A program made the translations under genes and the position numbers. A stretch of DNA of 64,000 nucleotides, taken from positions 25,384 to 89,383 of the forward strand of contig JAPOPW010000055.1 of assembly GCA_026712715.1 (NCBI GenBank). Reading direction: 5' to 3'. The notes beneath the pieces were generated by a model, which saw only the letters and a program-made list of their open reading frames with translations, was not told where the DNA came from and made no database searches. This DNA is from Immundisolibacterales bacterium (lineage in GTDB: Bacteria > Pseudomonadota > Gammaproteobacteria > HK1). How positions within the stretch are numbered: the first letter of the stretch is position 1; each line of letters begins with the position of its first letter. Positions 46,402 to 55,596 of the stretch are shown here, piece by piece.

Positions 46402-47492
46402 TGACGCCGGAGCGGCCCGGGATGGACGAGCGCGGCGCGCCGCGGGTCGCCCGCTTCAAGGCGTACTACACCGAGCTCGAGCAGGGCCGGACGTACGCCT
46501 GGTGCCGCTGCGGGCTGAGCCGCTCCCAGCCCTATTGCGACGGACGCCACCGCGGGACCGACTTCAAGCCGGTGCGCTACCGCGCCGACACCAGGGGCGA
46601 GGAGGTCCTGTTCTGCGGGTGCAAGCACACGAAGACGCCGCCGTTCTGCGACGGCTCGCACAACAACCTCCTGTCCGACTATCCCGAGGACGATCCCGGG
46701 AGCGAAGCCAACCGGCGGGTCCCCGAAGTGACCCCGGCCGAGGACGCCCGTTCGGTGCTGAACGGCGGGGGCTACGTATTCTCGACCGACCGCGCGCGCA
46801 AGGCGCGACGGGGAGCGCTCCGGTACTGCACCGTCATCGGACCCGAGCACGGGTCGATCCACCAGTCGCAGTTCCACTTCGAGACGGGGTCGGGCGACCC
46901 GACGGTGATCGCCTTCGGCGAGCGCGACGTGGTCCTGTTCATGACGGAAGGCGATGCCGAGGTCACGATCTCGGGAAGGACATTCGCGGCGCAGACCCGT
47001 TCCGGCGTCTACGTCGCGCCGGGAGAGGCGTTCAGCGTCGCCGGCCGGAACGGCGGCGCGACGGTCCGGTTCCTCGCTTCCGCCTGTCCACGGGCGGCGG
47101 GTCCGGAATGGCCCGATCGTATGCCGGACAACTTCGATGCGACCAAGCCCGAGAGAGTCGTGCCCCTCGACCCCGCACAGCGCCAGGGCATGGCCAGCCG
47201 TTACTTCCAGATGCTGGTGGACGGGTCGGTCGGCTCGAAGGTGGTCACCCAGTTCATCGGCCACATCCCCCTCTCGAAGGCCGAGCCGCACCGCCACCTC
47301 TACGAGGAGGCGCTGATCATCCTGACCGGTGCGGGCTGCATGTGGACCGAGAACCTCAAGGCGCGGGTCGGCGCCGGCGACGTCGTCTTCCTGCCGCGCA
47401 AGCAGCTCCACTCCCTCGAGGCGACGAGCCCCGAAGGCATGCTGGTCGTCGGGACCATCTATCCCGGCGACAACCCCGCGATCAACTACTGA
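46401..47492 (+). CDS. Tandem CDGSH iron-sulfur protein fused to two cupin domains
   Basis: 363 residues from an ATG at 46401 (a second ATG at 46422 is possible). Two mitoNEET-type motifs are complete: C35-x-C37...C46-DGRH50 and C72-x-C74...C83-DGSH87, each able to hold a 2Fe-2S cluster. Cupin 1 (about 145-230) has HQSQFHFETG and a degenerate second motif. Cupin 2 (about 255-355) has the full metal set: EPHRHLYEEALIIL and PRKQLHSLEA. It is translationally coupled to kynU, which hints at a cupin dioxygenase acting on the aromatic product, with the CDGSH part passing electrons or sensing redox state. That function is inference. Confidence 0.85.
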   Translation: MTPERPGMDERGAPRVARFKAYYTELEQGRTYAWCRCGLSRSQPYCDGRHRGTDFKPVRYRADTRGEEVLFCGCKHTKTPPFCDGSHNNLLSDYPEDDPGSEANRRVPEVTPAEDARSVLNGGGYVFSTDRARKARRGALRYCTVIGPEHGSIHQSQFHFETGSGDPTVIAFGERDVVLFMTEGDAEVTISGRTFAAQTRSGVYVAPGEAFSVAGRNGGATVRFLASACPRAAGPEWPDRMPDNFDATKPERVVPLDPAQRQGMASRYFQMLVDGSVGSKVVTQFIGHIPLSKAEPHRHLYEEALIILTGAGCMWTENLKARVGAGDVVFLPRKQLHSLEATSPEGMLVVGTIYPGDNPAINY

Positions 47493-47704
47493 ACCCGACC
47501 GGCCAGAGGCGCAGATCCGGCGGGGCTCGCGTGCGTTACAATCACCTTCCCGATCACCATCGGTCCCTCGACGCAGCGAGCTTTCGCCGCGTCCGAACCA
47601 CAAACCGGTAATCCCACCCGTTACGGCCGCTCCCGCGGCCGGCATATGCGCCCGAGACCGGCCGTCCCGACCGGACGGACCGCGCCGGGCGCTCAAGGAT
47701 CAAT

Positions 47705-48982
47705 GTGAACACACATCTGTTTTCCGAGCTCGGCCTCGCCGAGACCCTGCAACGTGCGCTGGCCGAGCGCGAACACACGACCCCGACTCCGATCCAGATG
47801 AAGGCCATTCCGGAGGTTCTGGCCGGGCGCGACGTCGTCGCCATCGCCCAGACCGGCACCGGCAAGACGGCGGCCTTTGCGTTGCCGATCCTGCACCGGC
47901 TCGCCAGCGCGAACTGTGGCGTTCGCGCCAGCGCGAACCGCGGCGTTCGCGCCCGCGCGCCGCGCGCCCTCGTCCTCGCACCGACGCGGGAGCTGGCGAT
48001 CCAGATCGCCGGCGAGTTCCGCGCCTATGGCACTCATCTGCAGCTACCGCTTGCCGTCATCTTCGGCGGGGTCGGCCAGGGACCCCAGGTCAATACGCTG
48101 GCGCGCGGCGTCGACATCCTCGTCGCCACGCCCGGGCGCCTGCTGGACCTGATGGGGCAGCGTCGCGTCGACCTCCGTCGGGTCGAGCATCTGGTCCTCG
48201 ACGAGGCGGACCGCATGCTCGACATGGGCTTCGTTCGCGATGTGCGCCGCATCCTCGCGGCCCTGCCGACCGTGCGGCAGTCGTTGCTGTTCTCGGCCAC
48301 CATGCCGAGCGAAGTGGCGCGTCTTGCGAGCGACTTCCTTCGCGATCCCGTCCGGGTCGCGGTGACGCCGCAGGCGACCCCGGTGGAGCGGATCCGGCAA
48401 AGCGTCTTCCATGTCCCGACCGCGGGCAAGCGGCGCCTGCTGGCCGGCATCCTGGATGACCCGGCGCTCACGCGGGTGCTGGTCTTCGCCCGTACCAAGC
48501 ATGGCGCCAACCGGTTGGCGACCCAGCTCGAGAAGGGGGGAGTCGCCGCCGACGCGATTCACGGCAACAAGTCCCAGGGCGCCCGGCAGCGGGCCCTGGA
48601 GCGTTTCCGGCGGGGCGAGGTCCGCGTCCTGGTCGCGACCGATATCGCGGCGCGCGGCATCGACATCGACGACATCAGCCACGTCATCAACTACGAGCTG
48701 CCGAACGTTCCGGAGAGCTATGTCCACCGCATCGGGCGCACGGCGCGGGCCGGCGCCGGCGGAATCGCCTATTCGTTCTGCGATGAGGACGAGCGGAATT
48801 CCCTCGTGCAGATCGAGTCCCTGATCCGGCAGCGGTTGACCGTGATTGGAAACGACCCCGGCCCGGCACCCGTCCGCCCCGCACCCGTTCGCCCCGCGCG
48901 CGGCCGCCCCCGACGCAATGGGTCCGGAAACGGCCGCAGGCGCGGAACCCCGCGCGTCGCCAAGGCAAGGGCGGCCCAATGA
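47705..48982 (+). CDS. rhlE: DEAD-box RNA helicase, RhlE-like
   Basis: 425 residues from a GTG start. Motifs in order are the Q motif TPTPIQ, Walker A AQTGTGKT at 49-55, PTRELA, VLDEADRMLDMGF, SAT in LLFSATMP and IHRIGRTARAGA-like motif VI (VHRIGRTARAGAGG). Residues 67-83 contain a repeated ASANCGVR/ASANRGVR insertion between motifs I and Ia. The tail is basic (PVRPAPVRPARGRPRRNG) and probably binds RNA. The 212-bp upstream gap has TACAAT at 47537-47542, a possible -10 that would give a long leader as in cold-inducible helicases. Confidence 0.92.
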   Translation: MNTHLFSELGLAETLQRALAEREHTTPTPIQMKAIPEVLAGRDVVAIAQTGTGKTAAFALPILHRLASANCGVRASANRGVRARAPRALVLAPTRELAIQIAGEFRAYGTHLQLPLAVIFGGVGQGPQVNTLARGVDILVATPGRLLDLMGQRRVDLRRVEHLVLDEADRMLDMGFVRDVRRILAALPTVRQSLLFSATMPSEVARLASDFLRDPVRVAVTPQATPVERIRQSVFHVPTAGKRRLLAGILDDPALTRVLVFARTKHGANRLATQLEKGGVAADAIHGNKSQGARQRALERFRRGEVRVLVATDIAARGIDIDDISHVINYELPNVPESYVHRIGRTARAGAGGIAYSFCDEDERNSLVQIESLIRQRLTVIGNDPGPAPVRPAPVRPARGRPRRNGSGNGRRRGTPRVAKARAAQ

Positions 48983-48983
48983 C

Positions 48984-48998
48984 CCGAGCGTTGCTCGG
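48984..48998 (+). terminator. Short hairpin after rhlE
   Basis: ccgagc and gctcgg form a six-bp stem with a three-base loop, directly after the helicase stop codon. It lacks a U-tract, so it is a weak terminator candidate. Confidence 0.3.
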
Positions 48999-49224
48999 CG
49001 CGGGAAATCGAATCCGCTCGGCTACGCAGGTTCAACGGTCGGCACCCTGATCGGCGTCGAACCCACTCACCGGGCTCCCCGCCGCACGCGAATGCGAGCA
49101 TGCGCGCCGGCCGCATCCCGGCCGGCATCGGGAAGCGGGCAGGCGCCCGGCCCGGGAAGCTGCAGCCGGCGTTCTCGAACCCCACCCCTGCCTCGATGTG
49201 CCGACGGTCGGTGAATTCTCGCGG

Positions 49225-50535
49225 TCAACCGGACAGTACGGGGCGGTGCTCGTCCAGAAAGTCGGCGAAGGCGGCCACGAAATCGTCGTAGTCATCGGTC
49301 TCGAGCGGGAGCGAGAGGCTGATGAAGCCCCTGCGCGCGAAGTAGAAGCCGCGCCGGATCAACTCGAGGTGGGAGAGCGAACGCGCGGCGGTCGGGGTCG
49401 CCCCGGTGTCGGCCGGACGGCGGATGGGCTCCGCCTGCCAGTGCAACCCGATGATCGACCCGCAGCCGGTTGCCTGAAAGGGAACTCCACGCTCGTCCGC
49501 GGCCGCCTGGAGACGGCGGCGGAGCTCGTCGCCGCGCGCGTTCAGCCGCACCGCTTCCTCCGGGGTGAAGATGTCGCGCAGGCCCACGACCCCGGCCGAC
49601 ATCGTGAGTACGTTGTTGTTGAAGGTCCCGGCGTGCGGAAGCGCGTCCGGGCGCCTCGGGTCGAAGCGATCCACGAGATCCGCCCGCCCTCCGAACGCGC
49701 CGAAGGTGAGGCCGCCCCCGATGTACTTCCCGAGGCTGGTGAGGTCGGGAAGGACCTCGAGCTCGCCCTGCCGCCCCCCCGGTCCGAGCCGCGAGGTCAT
49801 CACCTCGTCGAAAATGAGCACGACGCCGTGGCGATCCGCCGCCTCGCGCAGCGCACCGAGGAACTCCGGGTCCCCTTCGATGCAGCCGCCCGAGCCCATC
49901 ATCGGTTCGACGAGGATGGCCGCGAGCTCTTCCGCGTGCCGCTCCACGACCGCCAGGGCCGCCCCGGCGTCGTTGTAGGGGGCGAACACGAACTCGTACG
50001 GCACGTTCACCGGGCCGCTCGCCCCTTCCTTGAAGAAAAGGACGCCGCCGTGGTACGCGCCTTCGAAGACGAGCACCTTCGCGCGCCCGGTCACCGCCCG
50101 GGCGAGCCCGATGGCCATCAGGTTCGCCTCCGTCCCCGAATTGCAGAACCGCACCCGGTCGACGGACGGGAACCGGGCGCAGACCAGCTCGGCGAGCTCC
50201 ACCTCGTAGCGGTTGGGGGCGCCGAGCACGATGCCGGAGTCGAGGGCCTGGCGGACCTCGTCGAGGATCCGGGGCTCGGAGTGTCCGTAGAGCCCCGCCG
50301 TGTACTCGCCGAGGAAGTCCCGGTACTCGTGCCCGTCGAGATCGCGAAGCCGCGCCCCCTCGCCCTCCGCCATCGAGAGCGGAAAGGGGTCGTAGAACAG
50401 CACGCTCCGGGTGTTGCCGCCGGGGAGCGACCGGCATGCCTCCTCGTGGCGGGCCGCGCTCGCCGGATTGGCCGCGACGTAGCGTTCCGTCGCCTCGGCG
50501 AGGGCGATCTCGAGAGTCATGTTGCGTGGCGTCAT
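49225..50535 (-). CDS. Class III aminotransferase (GSA aminomutase-like)
   Basis: 436 residues from the ATG at 50535; ATG 50520 is possible. The fold resembles glutamate-1-semialdehyde 2,1-aminomutase: CNSGTEANLMAIGLARAVTG, LIFDEVMTSRLGPGGRQ and the PLP lysine in LTSLGKYIGGGL. HemL itself usually has tighter conservation around GEVIGGGLPVGA; here the motif is relaxed, so an omega-aminotransferase or aminomutase of secondary metabolism is as likely. It diverges from the CoA transferase gene. Confidence 0.85.
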   Translation of the reverse strand: MTPRNMTLEIALAEATERYVAANPASAARHEEACRSLPGGNTRSVLFYDPFPLSMAEGEGARLRDLDGHEYRDFLGEYTAGLYGHSEPRILDEVRQALDSGIVLGAPNRYEVELAELVCARFPSVDRVRFCNSGTEANLMAIGLARAVTGRAKVLVFEGAYHGGVLFFKEGASGPVNVPYEFVFAPYNDAGAALAVVERHAEELAAILVEPMMGSGGCIEGDPEFLGALREAADRHGVVLIFDEVMTSRLGPGGRQGELEVLPDLTSLGKYIGGGLTFGAFGGRADLVDRFDPRRPDALPHAGTFNNNVLTMSAGVVGLRDIFTPEEAVRLNARGDELRRRLQAAADERGVPFQATGCGSIIGLHWQAEPIRRPADTGATPTAARSLSHLELIRRGFYFARRGFISLSLPLETDDYDDFVAAFADFLDEHRPVLSG

Positions 50536-50690
50536 CGCGCGGTTCCCCGGCTGTGGAGTTCCGCAAAGATATCCTCCTGCGCCCGAGTCATCCACACCGC
50601 GTTCCGCGGCCCGTCGGACCGGGGGGTCGGACGATCCGGGGCGGGGTATATACTTCCGGGAAAACCCCCGCCCGGCCAGAGAGATACACC

Positions 50691-51857
50691 ATGACCGCGT
50701 CGCTTTCCCATTTCCGCGTGCTCGACCTGACGACCCACCTGTCCGGTCCCTGGTGCGCGATGATCCTCGCCGACCACGGAGCGGACGTGGTCAAGGTCGA
50801 ACGCCCCGGCTCCGGCGACGACATGCGCGGCACCCCCCCGTTCGTCGAGGGAGAGAGTGCGCCGTTCATGCTCTGGAACCGGAACAAGCGCTCCGTCGCC
50901 CTCAACCTCAAGGACGCGGGAGACCTCGCGACGTTCAAGGAGCTCGCGGCCACCGCGGACGTGCTGATCGAGAACTTCAAGCCGGGGACCGCGGCCCGGA
51001 TCGGCATCGGCTACGACGCCATTAGGGCCATCAACCCGCGGCTCGTCTACTGCTCGATCTCGGGCTTCGGCCAGACCGGTCCATACGCCCCACGCGGCGG
51101 GTTCGACCTCATCGCGTGCGGAATGACCGGCCTCATGAGCATCAACGGCCCGCCGGACGGTCCCCCGTACCGCATCCCGGTCCCGGTGACCGATATCTGC
51201 GCCGGGATGAACGCGGCGATCGGCGTGCTCACCGCCCTCGCGGCGCGGGAGCGGACCGGGCGCGGGCAGCACGTCGACACGTCGCTCTTCGAGGCGGGCA
51301 TCGCTCTCGGCTTGTACGAGGCGGCCGGGGTGTTCACGAACGGCGAGGTCCCCGAACGGCTCGGGCAGGGCCACCGGGGCAGCGCTCCCTACCAGTCGTT
51401 CGCGACCGCGGACGGGTACATGACGATCGGAGCGGCCACGGAGGGGTTCTGGGCGACCGTCTGCCGCATCCTCGGCTGCGAGGAGCTGACCGAGGATCCC
51501 CGGTTCAGGACGAAGCCGGACCGGGTGCGCAACGTCCGCGCGCTGGAAGCCGAACTCGATCCCTGGTTCCGGCGGCAGACCACCGCCCACTGGTGCGAGC
51601 GATTCGAGGAGGCAGGGGTTCCGGCCGGCCCGGTGATGAACCACGCCGAGATGCTGCGGGACCCGCAGACCGTCGCCCGTTCGATGGTGGCGGAGGTCCA
51701 CCACTCCAGGATTGGCCCCATGCGCACGCTGGGAGTCCCGGTCAAGCTCTCCGAGACCCCGGGCGCGGTGCGGCGACCGGCTCCGCTCCTCGGCGAGCAC
51801 ACCCGGGAGGTCACCCGGGAGTGGCTCGCGGGTCGGGAGGCGGAAGCCGCCGACTGA
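50691..51857 (+). CDS. CaiB/BaiF family III CoA transferase
   Basis: 388 residues from the ATG at 50691. Landmarks are LSGPWCAMILADHGADVVKVE, RNKRSVALNLKD, NFKPGTAARIGIGY and the catalytic aspartate D168 in IPVPVTDICAGMNAAIG. These enzymes move CoA between carboxylic acids via a mixed-anhydride aspartyl intermediate. The acceptor is unknown. GGGGTATATAC at 50642-50652 may be part of the promoter. Confidence 0.92.
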   Translation: MTASLSHFRVLDLTTHLSGPWCAMILADHGADVVKVERPGSGDDMRGTPPFVEGESAPFMLWNRNKRSVALNLKDAGDLATFKELAATADVLIENFKPGTAARIGIGYDAIRAINPRLVYCSISGFGQTGPYAPRGGFDLIACGMTGLMSINGPPDGPPYRIPVPVTDICAGMNAAIGVLTALAARERTGRGQHVDTSLFEAGIALGLYEAAGVFTNGEVPERLGQGHRGSAPYQSFATADGYMTIGAATEGFWATVCRILGCEELTEDPRFRTKPDRVRNVRALEAELDPWFRRQTTAHWCERFEEAGVPAGPVMNHAEMLRDPQTVARSMVAEVHHSRIGPMRTLGVPVKLSETPGAVRRPAPLLGEHTREVTREWLAGREAEAAD

Positions 51858-51885
51858 ACGGCGGGCCGACCGAGGGGGCGGGACG

Positions 51886-52152
51886 CTACTTGTTGGCGGC
51901 GGCGGCCTTCCGCCGCTGCGTTGCCCAGGGCCCGGCCGACCGGGACGGATCGTTCTTCGCGTTGAGAGCCTTGACGTAGCGGTTGGCGTTGTTTGCCACC
52001 GTGACGCGCGAGCCGCGGGCGAACCCCTGGATGCTCGTCAGCTCGTTCTCGATGACGTAGCGATACCAGGTGCCCTTGGCCTTGTCGGGCGGGGTGGACT
52101 TCTCGATGGCAACTAGCTTGAACGTACGCTGATCGGCGGTCTCTTCACTCAC
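51886..52152 (-). CDS. Conserved small hypothetical protein
   Basis: 88 residues if started at the GTG at 52152, which has GAGG at good spacing; an in-frame ATG at 52188 would add 12 residues. The core (WYRYVIENELTSIQGFARGS, then VKALNAKN) resembles small beta-alpha proteins widespread in Gammaproteobacteria that have no assigned role. The C-terminus is a basic Arg/Lys/Ala tail. TATAAT occurs at 52173-52178 on the plus strand only, so it does not serve this gene. Confidence 0.65.
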   Translation of the reverse strand: MSEETADQRTFKLVAIEKSTPPDKAKGTWYRYVIENELTSIQGFARGSRVTVANNANRYVKALNAKNDPSRSAGPWATQRRKAAAANK

Positions 52153-52375
52153 GGGCTGGCCTCGGTGATTTCTATAATTCGCCGGCACATTCCACCGGCC
52201 GCCCCTACGGCCGAGCCGGCCGAGAGGCCGACATGCGGGACGCTTCCAGCCCCGGCGCCGACCGTCGGGCCGGTCGCCATGCTGAAGCCGCGACGCGAAC
52301 GGCCGAATATACCAGAAATGGACCGGACCCGGAAGCAGGAACCCGCAAGAAGGCTCCCGAATCCCGGAAAACGAC

Positions 52376-52699
52376 TTACTGCACGACCGAGCGCGGGGTG
52401 GGTACCACCCGGGTCACCTGGATGAGGTCGCGATCGATGAGATTGACCACCTTCGGCGCGACTTCGTCCTTCCAGAAGTCGCTCTCGTAGACCGCGGCGT
52501 AGAGCGCCTTGCGATGCTCCTCGCTCTCGAACCGACGGGTCCAGAAGTACACGGAGTCGTCGTCCTCGCCGCGGTAGCTCCCGGTGATCACCATGCCCTT
52601 CGATACCTGGAACGGGATGATGGTCCCCTCCATGTACTCGAGCCACTCGTCCATCTTGCCGGGTCGAACCGTGTACCGGCGAAGCTCGTAGAACGCCAT
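52376..52699 (-). CDS. NIPSNAP-family protein
   Basis: 107 residues with AAAGGAG before the ATG. The opening FYELRRYTVRPGKMDEWLEY and the VYFWTRRFESEEHRKAL stretch are typical of the NIPSNAP ferredoxin-like (dimeric alpha+beta barrel) family. The domain is associated with small-molecule binding or monooxygenation; no catalytic residue is evident. A stretch of 223 bp without recognised genes lies between this gene and the GTG of the upstream one. Confidence 0.85.
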   Translation of the reverse strand: MAFYELRRYTVRPGKMDEWLEYMEGTIIPFQVSKGMVITGSYRGEDDDSVYFWTRRFESEEHRKALYAAVYESDFWKDEVAPKVVNLIDRDLIQVTRVVPTPRSVVQ

Positions 52700-52813
52700 G
52701 TGCGTCGCTCCTTTCCGCTCTGGTGAGTTCGCGGGATCATGCACCAAGGGCCACCCGCTGGGTAGCCCTGCTGACGGGCGGCCGGGTCGAGCGGCGGCGT
52801 GGCGCCGGTCGAA

Positions 52814-53869
52814 TCAGCGCGCCTCGACCGTGCCGTCGGCGAGCGCGCCGCCGGCCTCGCGCCAGGCCGAGACGCCGCCGACCAGATGGCAGACGTTGCC
52901 CACCCCGCACTCGCGGGAGGTGTCGACCGCCATCGCCGAGCGCTCCCCGAACGCGCAGTAGTAGAGGAGCCGGTTTCCGGGCTGGCCCGCCAGCGCGCGA
53001 AGGGTGCCGCCGGGTCCGATCATGCTCGTGAGCCGGCCGTAGGGGGCATGCACCGAGCCCGGGATCACGCCGTCGCGCGCGCGCTCCGTGTCTTCGCGCA
53101 GATCAACCAGGATCCATTCGGACCGGCGGCGGGCACCCATGACGTCGCCGGGGGTCAGCGCGCACTCGGGATGCGCCTCGTCCTGCTGGCCGCACCCGAC
53201 GTTCAGGTTCGCCGGAACCGCGATGTCCATCATCTTCGGATCCGCGAGGTCGAGGGCGTTCATGATTGTGACGTACTCCCCGGCTGACGCGACCTGGAGC
53301 CGGGGATTGAAGCGCCGCTCCTCGCCGATGGTGCTCACCGTGTCGCCCTTGTAGTCGTGGCCCGGATAGACCAGGGTCTCCTCGGGCAGGGTGAGCAGCT
53401 TGCCGAACAGGGAATCGAACTGCGCCACCGGGTCGCCGTTCTGGAAGTCGGTACGCCCGGTCCCGCGAATGAGCAGCGTGTCGCCGGTAAACACCCGGTC
53501 GTCCATCACGAAGCAGTAGGAGTCGCTGGTGTGGCCGGGCGTATGGAGCGCGCGCAGGCGCACGCCCTCGATCTCGATCGCGTCCCCATCGCGGACCCGC
53601 ATCGAGACGACGTCGACCGGCGCCTCGGCGCCCATCACCGTGACGCACTTCGTCCGGTCGCGGAGCGCGCCCATGCCGCTCACGTGGTCCGCGTGGACAT
53701 GGGTATCCACGACCTTGGCAAGGTCGAGGTCGAGCTCCTCGAGAAGCTTCAGATAGCGCTCGACCTGTTCGAGCACCGGATCGATGATCAGGGCTTCGCC
53801 GCCGGGGCGCCCGGCGAGCAGGTACGTGTAGCTGCCCGAGCCGATGTGGAAGAGCTGGCGAAAGAGCAT
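52814..53869 (-). CDS. Persulfide dioxygenase-rhodanese fusion
   Basis: 351 residues. The metallo-beta-lactamase half has THVHADH (H57, H59, D61, H62), HTPGHTSDSYCF and YPGHDYKGDTVST, characteristic of ETHE1-type persulfide dioxygenases, which oxidise glutathione persulfide to sulfite and GSH. Residues about 240-345 form a rhodanese domain with the active loop YYCAFGERS (C305). Natural PDO-rhodanese fusions are known and couple persulfide supply with oxidation. It serves sulfide detoxification in the cytoplasm. Confidence 0.9.
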   Translation of the reverse strand: MLFRQLFHIGSGSYTYLLAGRPGGEALIIDPVLEQVERYLKLLEELDLDLAKVVDTHVHADHVSGMGALRDRTKCVTVMGAEAPVDVVSMRVRDGDAIEIEGVRLRALHTPGHTSDSYCFVMDDRVFTGDTLLIRGTGRTDFQNGDPVAQFDSLFGKLLTLPEETLVYPGHDYKGDTVSTIGEERRFNPRLQVASAGEYVTIMNALDLADPKMMDIAVPANLNVGCGQQDEAHPECALTPGDVMGARRRSEWILVDLREDTERARDGVIPGSVHAPYGRLTSMIGPGGTLRALAGQPGNRLLYYCAFGERSAMAVDTSRECGVGNVCHLVGGVSAWREAGGALADGTVEAR

Positions 53870-54105
53870 CGTTCGAGCCGGGCCCCCGCGTCGTCGTCGG
53901 CCGTTCCATTGTACCCGCCTTCCGCTCCTTTCGGCGCCGCGGGCGCCGTGCCTCTGACCGGGCGGTGTCCGGCAGTGCGAAGGCGCGGGGGTGCGGGCAT
54001 GCGGAGGTCAGGGGCCACGGCGCCACCTTGAGGGCGGCCACGGCGCCTCGCCGCGGCGCCGGCAGCGGGCGCGCGCGCGAGACCGGGCTCTCCGACTTCG
54101 AACGG

Positions 54106-55218
54106 TCACCCTCGAACGAGCGGCTCCCCTTGTCGTCCGGCTCCCTGCGAGGCGACATAGTCGTCCAGCTCACTGCGCAACGCCAGCTTCTCCTCGGGCG
54201 CGGCCCAGCTCGCCTCGAACGCGTTGACCGCGAGCTGGACGATCTGCTCCCGGGACAGCTCCGCCGCCTCCCAGGTCGCGACGAGGTTCTCGTTCATGTA
54301 GCCCGGAAAGTACGCAGGGTCGTCGGAGTTGACGGTCGCCCGCATGCCCATCTCGAGCATCCGTCGAACCTCCAGGGCCTTCAGGCTCCCCGCGACGCAG
54401 CGGTTGGAGATGGGACACACCGTGAGCGCGAGGCCGCGGCGCACGATCTCGGCGCAGAGCGCCTCATCCTCCAGGGAATTCACGCCGTGGTCGATGCGGT
54501 CGACGCCGATATCGTCGAGGGTCTGCCAGATGTGCCGGGTGGAGTCCTCCTGGTCCACGTCGCAGTGCATGGTGAGGCGAAAGCCCTGCGCGCGCGCCGT
54601 CGCGAACACCGCCTTGAACTTGATCGGCGGGTTGCCACTCTCGTCGGAATCCAGGCCCACGCCGACAATCCAGTCCCGGTAGGGGCGCGACTCCTCCAGG
54701 GTCGCCATCGCGGATTGCGCGCTCAGGTCCCGCAGGAAGCACATGATGAGCCGGGTGCGAATGCCGAGCGACGCCCGAGCCTCCTCCTGGGCCCGGCGAA
54801 TTCCGCGGATCACGGTCTCGAAGGCGACCCCGCGTGCGGTGTGCGCCTGGGGGTCGAAGAACATCTCGGCGTAGGTCACGTTCTGGGAATGCGCCCTGGT
54901 CAGGTAGGCGGCCGTCAGGTCCCGGAAGTCCTGCTCGGTGAGGAGGACGCTCATGCCCTCGTAGTAGACCCGCAGGAAGGACGGCAAGTCGTCGAAGTCG
55001 TAGGCCGCCCGCATCTCCTCGACCGACCGGTAGGGAAGCTCGATGCCGTTTCGCCGGGCAAGCTCGAGCTTGAGCGCGGGCTCGAGCGTCCCCTCCACGT
55101 GTACGTGCAGCTCGGCCTTCGGCATGCCTTCGATGAAGCGTCTCATGTCGTTCACGGTCTTGGGCCTCATGTGGTCGTCCGGTCGGTCACTCGCAAACCA
55201 CTCCGTCCCCTTCAGCAT
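54106..55218 (-). CDS. Adenosine/adenine deaminase-family amidohydrolase with altered active site
   Basis: 370 residues; starts at 55218, 55170 or 55146 are all possible, and none has a strong ribosome site. Metal-site motifs are KAELHVHVEGTL (H38, H40), IDHGVNSLEDEAL and VNSDDPAYFPGYMNENL, the last matching adenine-deaminase-type members. The motif that normally carries the catalytic glutamate (HAGE) reads MHCDVDQED, so the Glu is displaced. The reaction is likely deamination of a purine or related base, but not necessarily adenosine. A 65-bp near-copy of its NSDDPAYF region is found at 62409. Confidence 0.78.
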   Translation of the reverse strand: MLKGTEWFASDRPDDHMRPKTVNDMRRFIEGMPKAELHVHVEGTLEPALKLELARRNGIELPYRSVEEMRAAYDFDDLPSFLRVYYEGMSVLLTEQDFRDLTAAYLTRAHSQNVTYAEMFFDPQAHTARGVAFETVIRGIRRAQEEARASLGIRTRLIMCFLRDLSAQSAMATLEESRPYRDWIVGVGLDSDESGNPPIKFKAVFATARAQGFRLTMHCDVDQEDSTRHIWQTLDDIGVDRIDHGVNSLEDEALCAEIVRRGLALTVCPISNRCVAGSLKALEVRRMLEMGMRATVNSDDPAYFPGYMNENLVATWEAAELSREQIVQLAVNAFEASWAAPEEKLALRSELDDYVASQGAGRQGEPLVRG

Positions 55219-55299
55219 CGCGCATGTGCAGCCACGAGGACCGCGGGAAGCCGGCCCGGTCCTTGCCTTCCGGTCTCGCCCGGCGTGGCCGACGGAGTT

Positions 55300-55596
55300 T
55301 CAGTCGAACGCGAAGAACACCTCCTCGTCAAGCTCCTGGTACGTCTCGGGCCTCTGCGGCCGGCTCTGCGGCGTGAACTCACTGATCCCGAGGGCGGCGA
55401 AGTCGGCGATCCGGTCGATGACGTACTGCGGCGAGCCGATCATCGCCCAGTCGTCGGTGCCGCGAGCCTCCCCGGCCTCCTTCTCGTCGCGGACGATGCG
55501 AATCGGCACGTGCAGGGTCTTCGTGATTTCGTCCGGGTGGCGGCCCACCGCTTCGCAATGGGGTTCGTGCGCACCGGTAAGATGCCTTACCCGGTC
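55300..55596 (-). pseudogene. Luciferase-like flavin monooxygenase C-terminal fragment
   Basis: About 98 codons with LLM-family C-terminal character: an EAVGRHPDEITKT segment and IGSPQYVIDRIADFAALGI. The full-length protein is about 300 residues. The frame is abutted upstream, at about 55590, by an unrelated antitoxin fragment, so the N-terminal two thirds are deleted. Confidence 0.65.

Noticed and set aside
52173..52178. A perfect TATAAT hexamer
   Set aside because: It points on the plus strand into a stretch with no plus-strand gene, and has no -35 partner.
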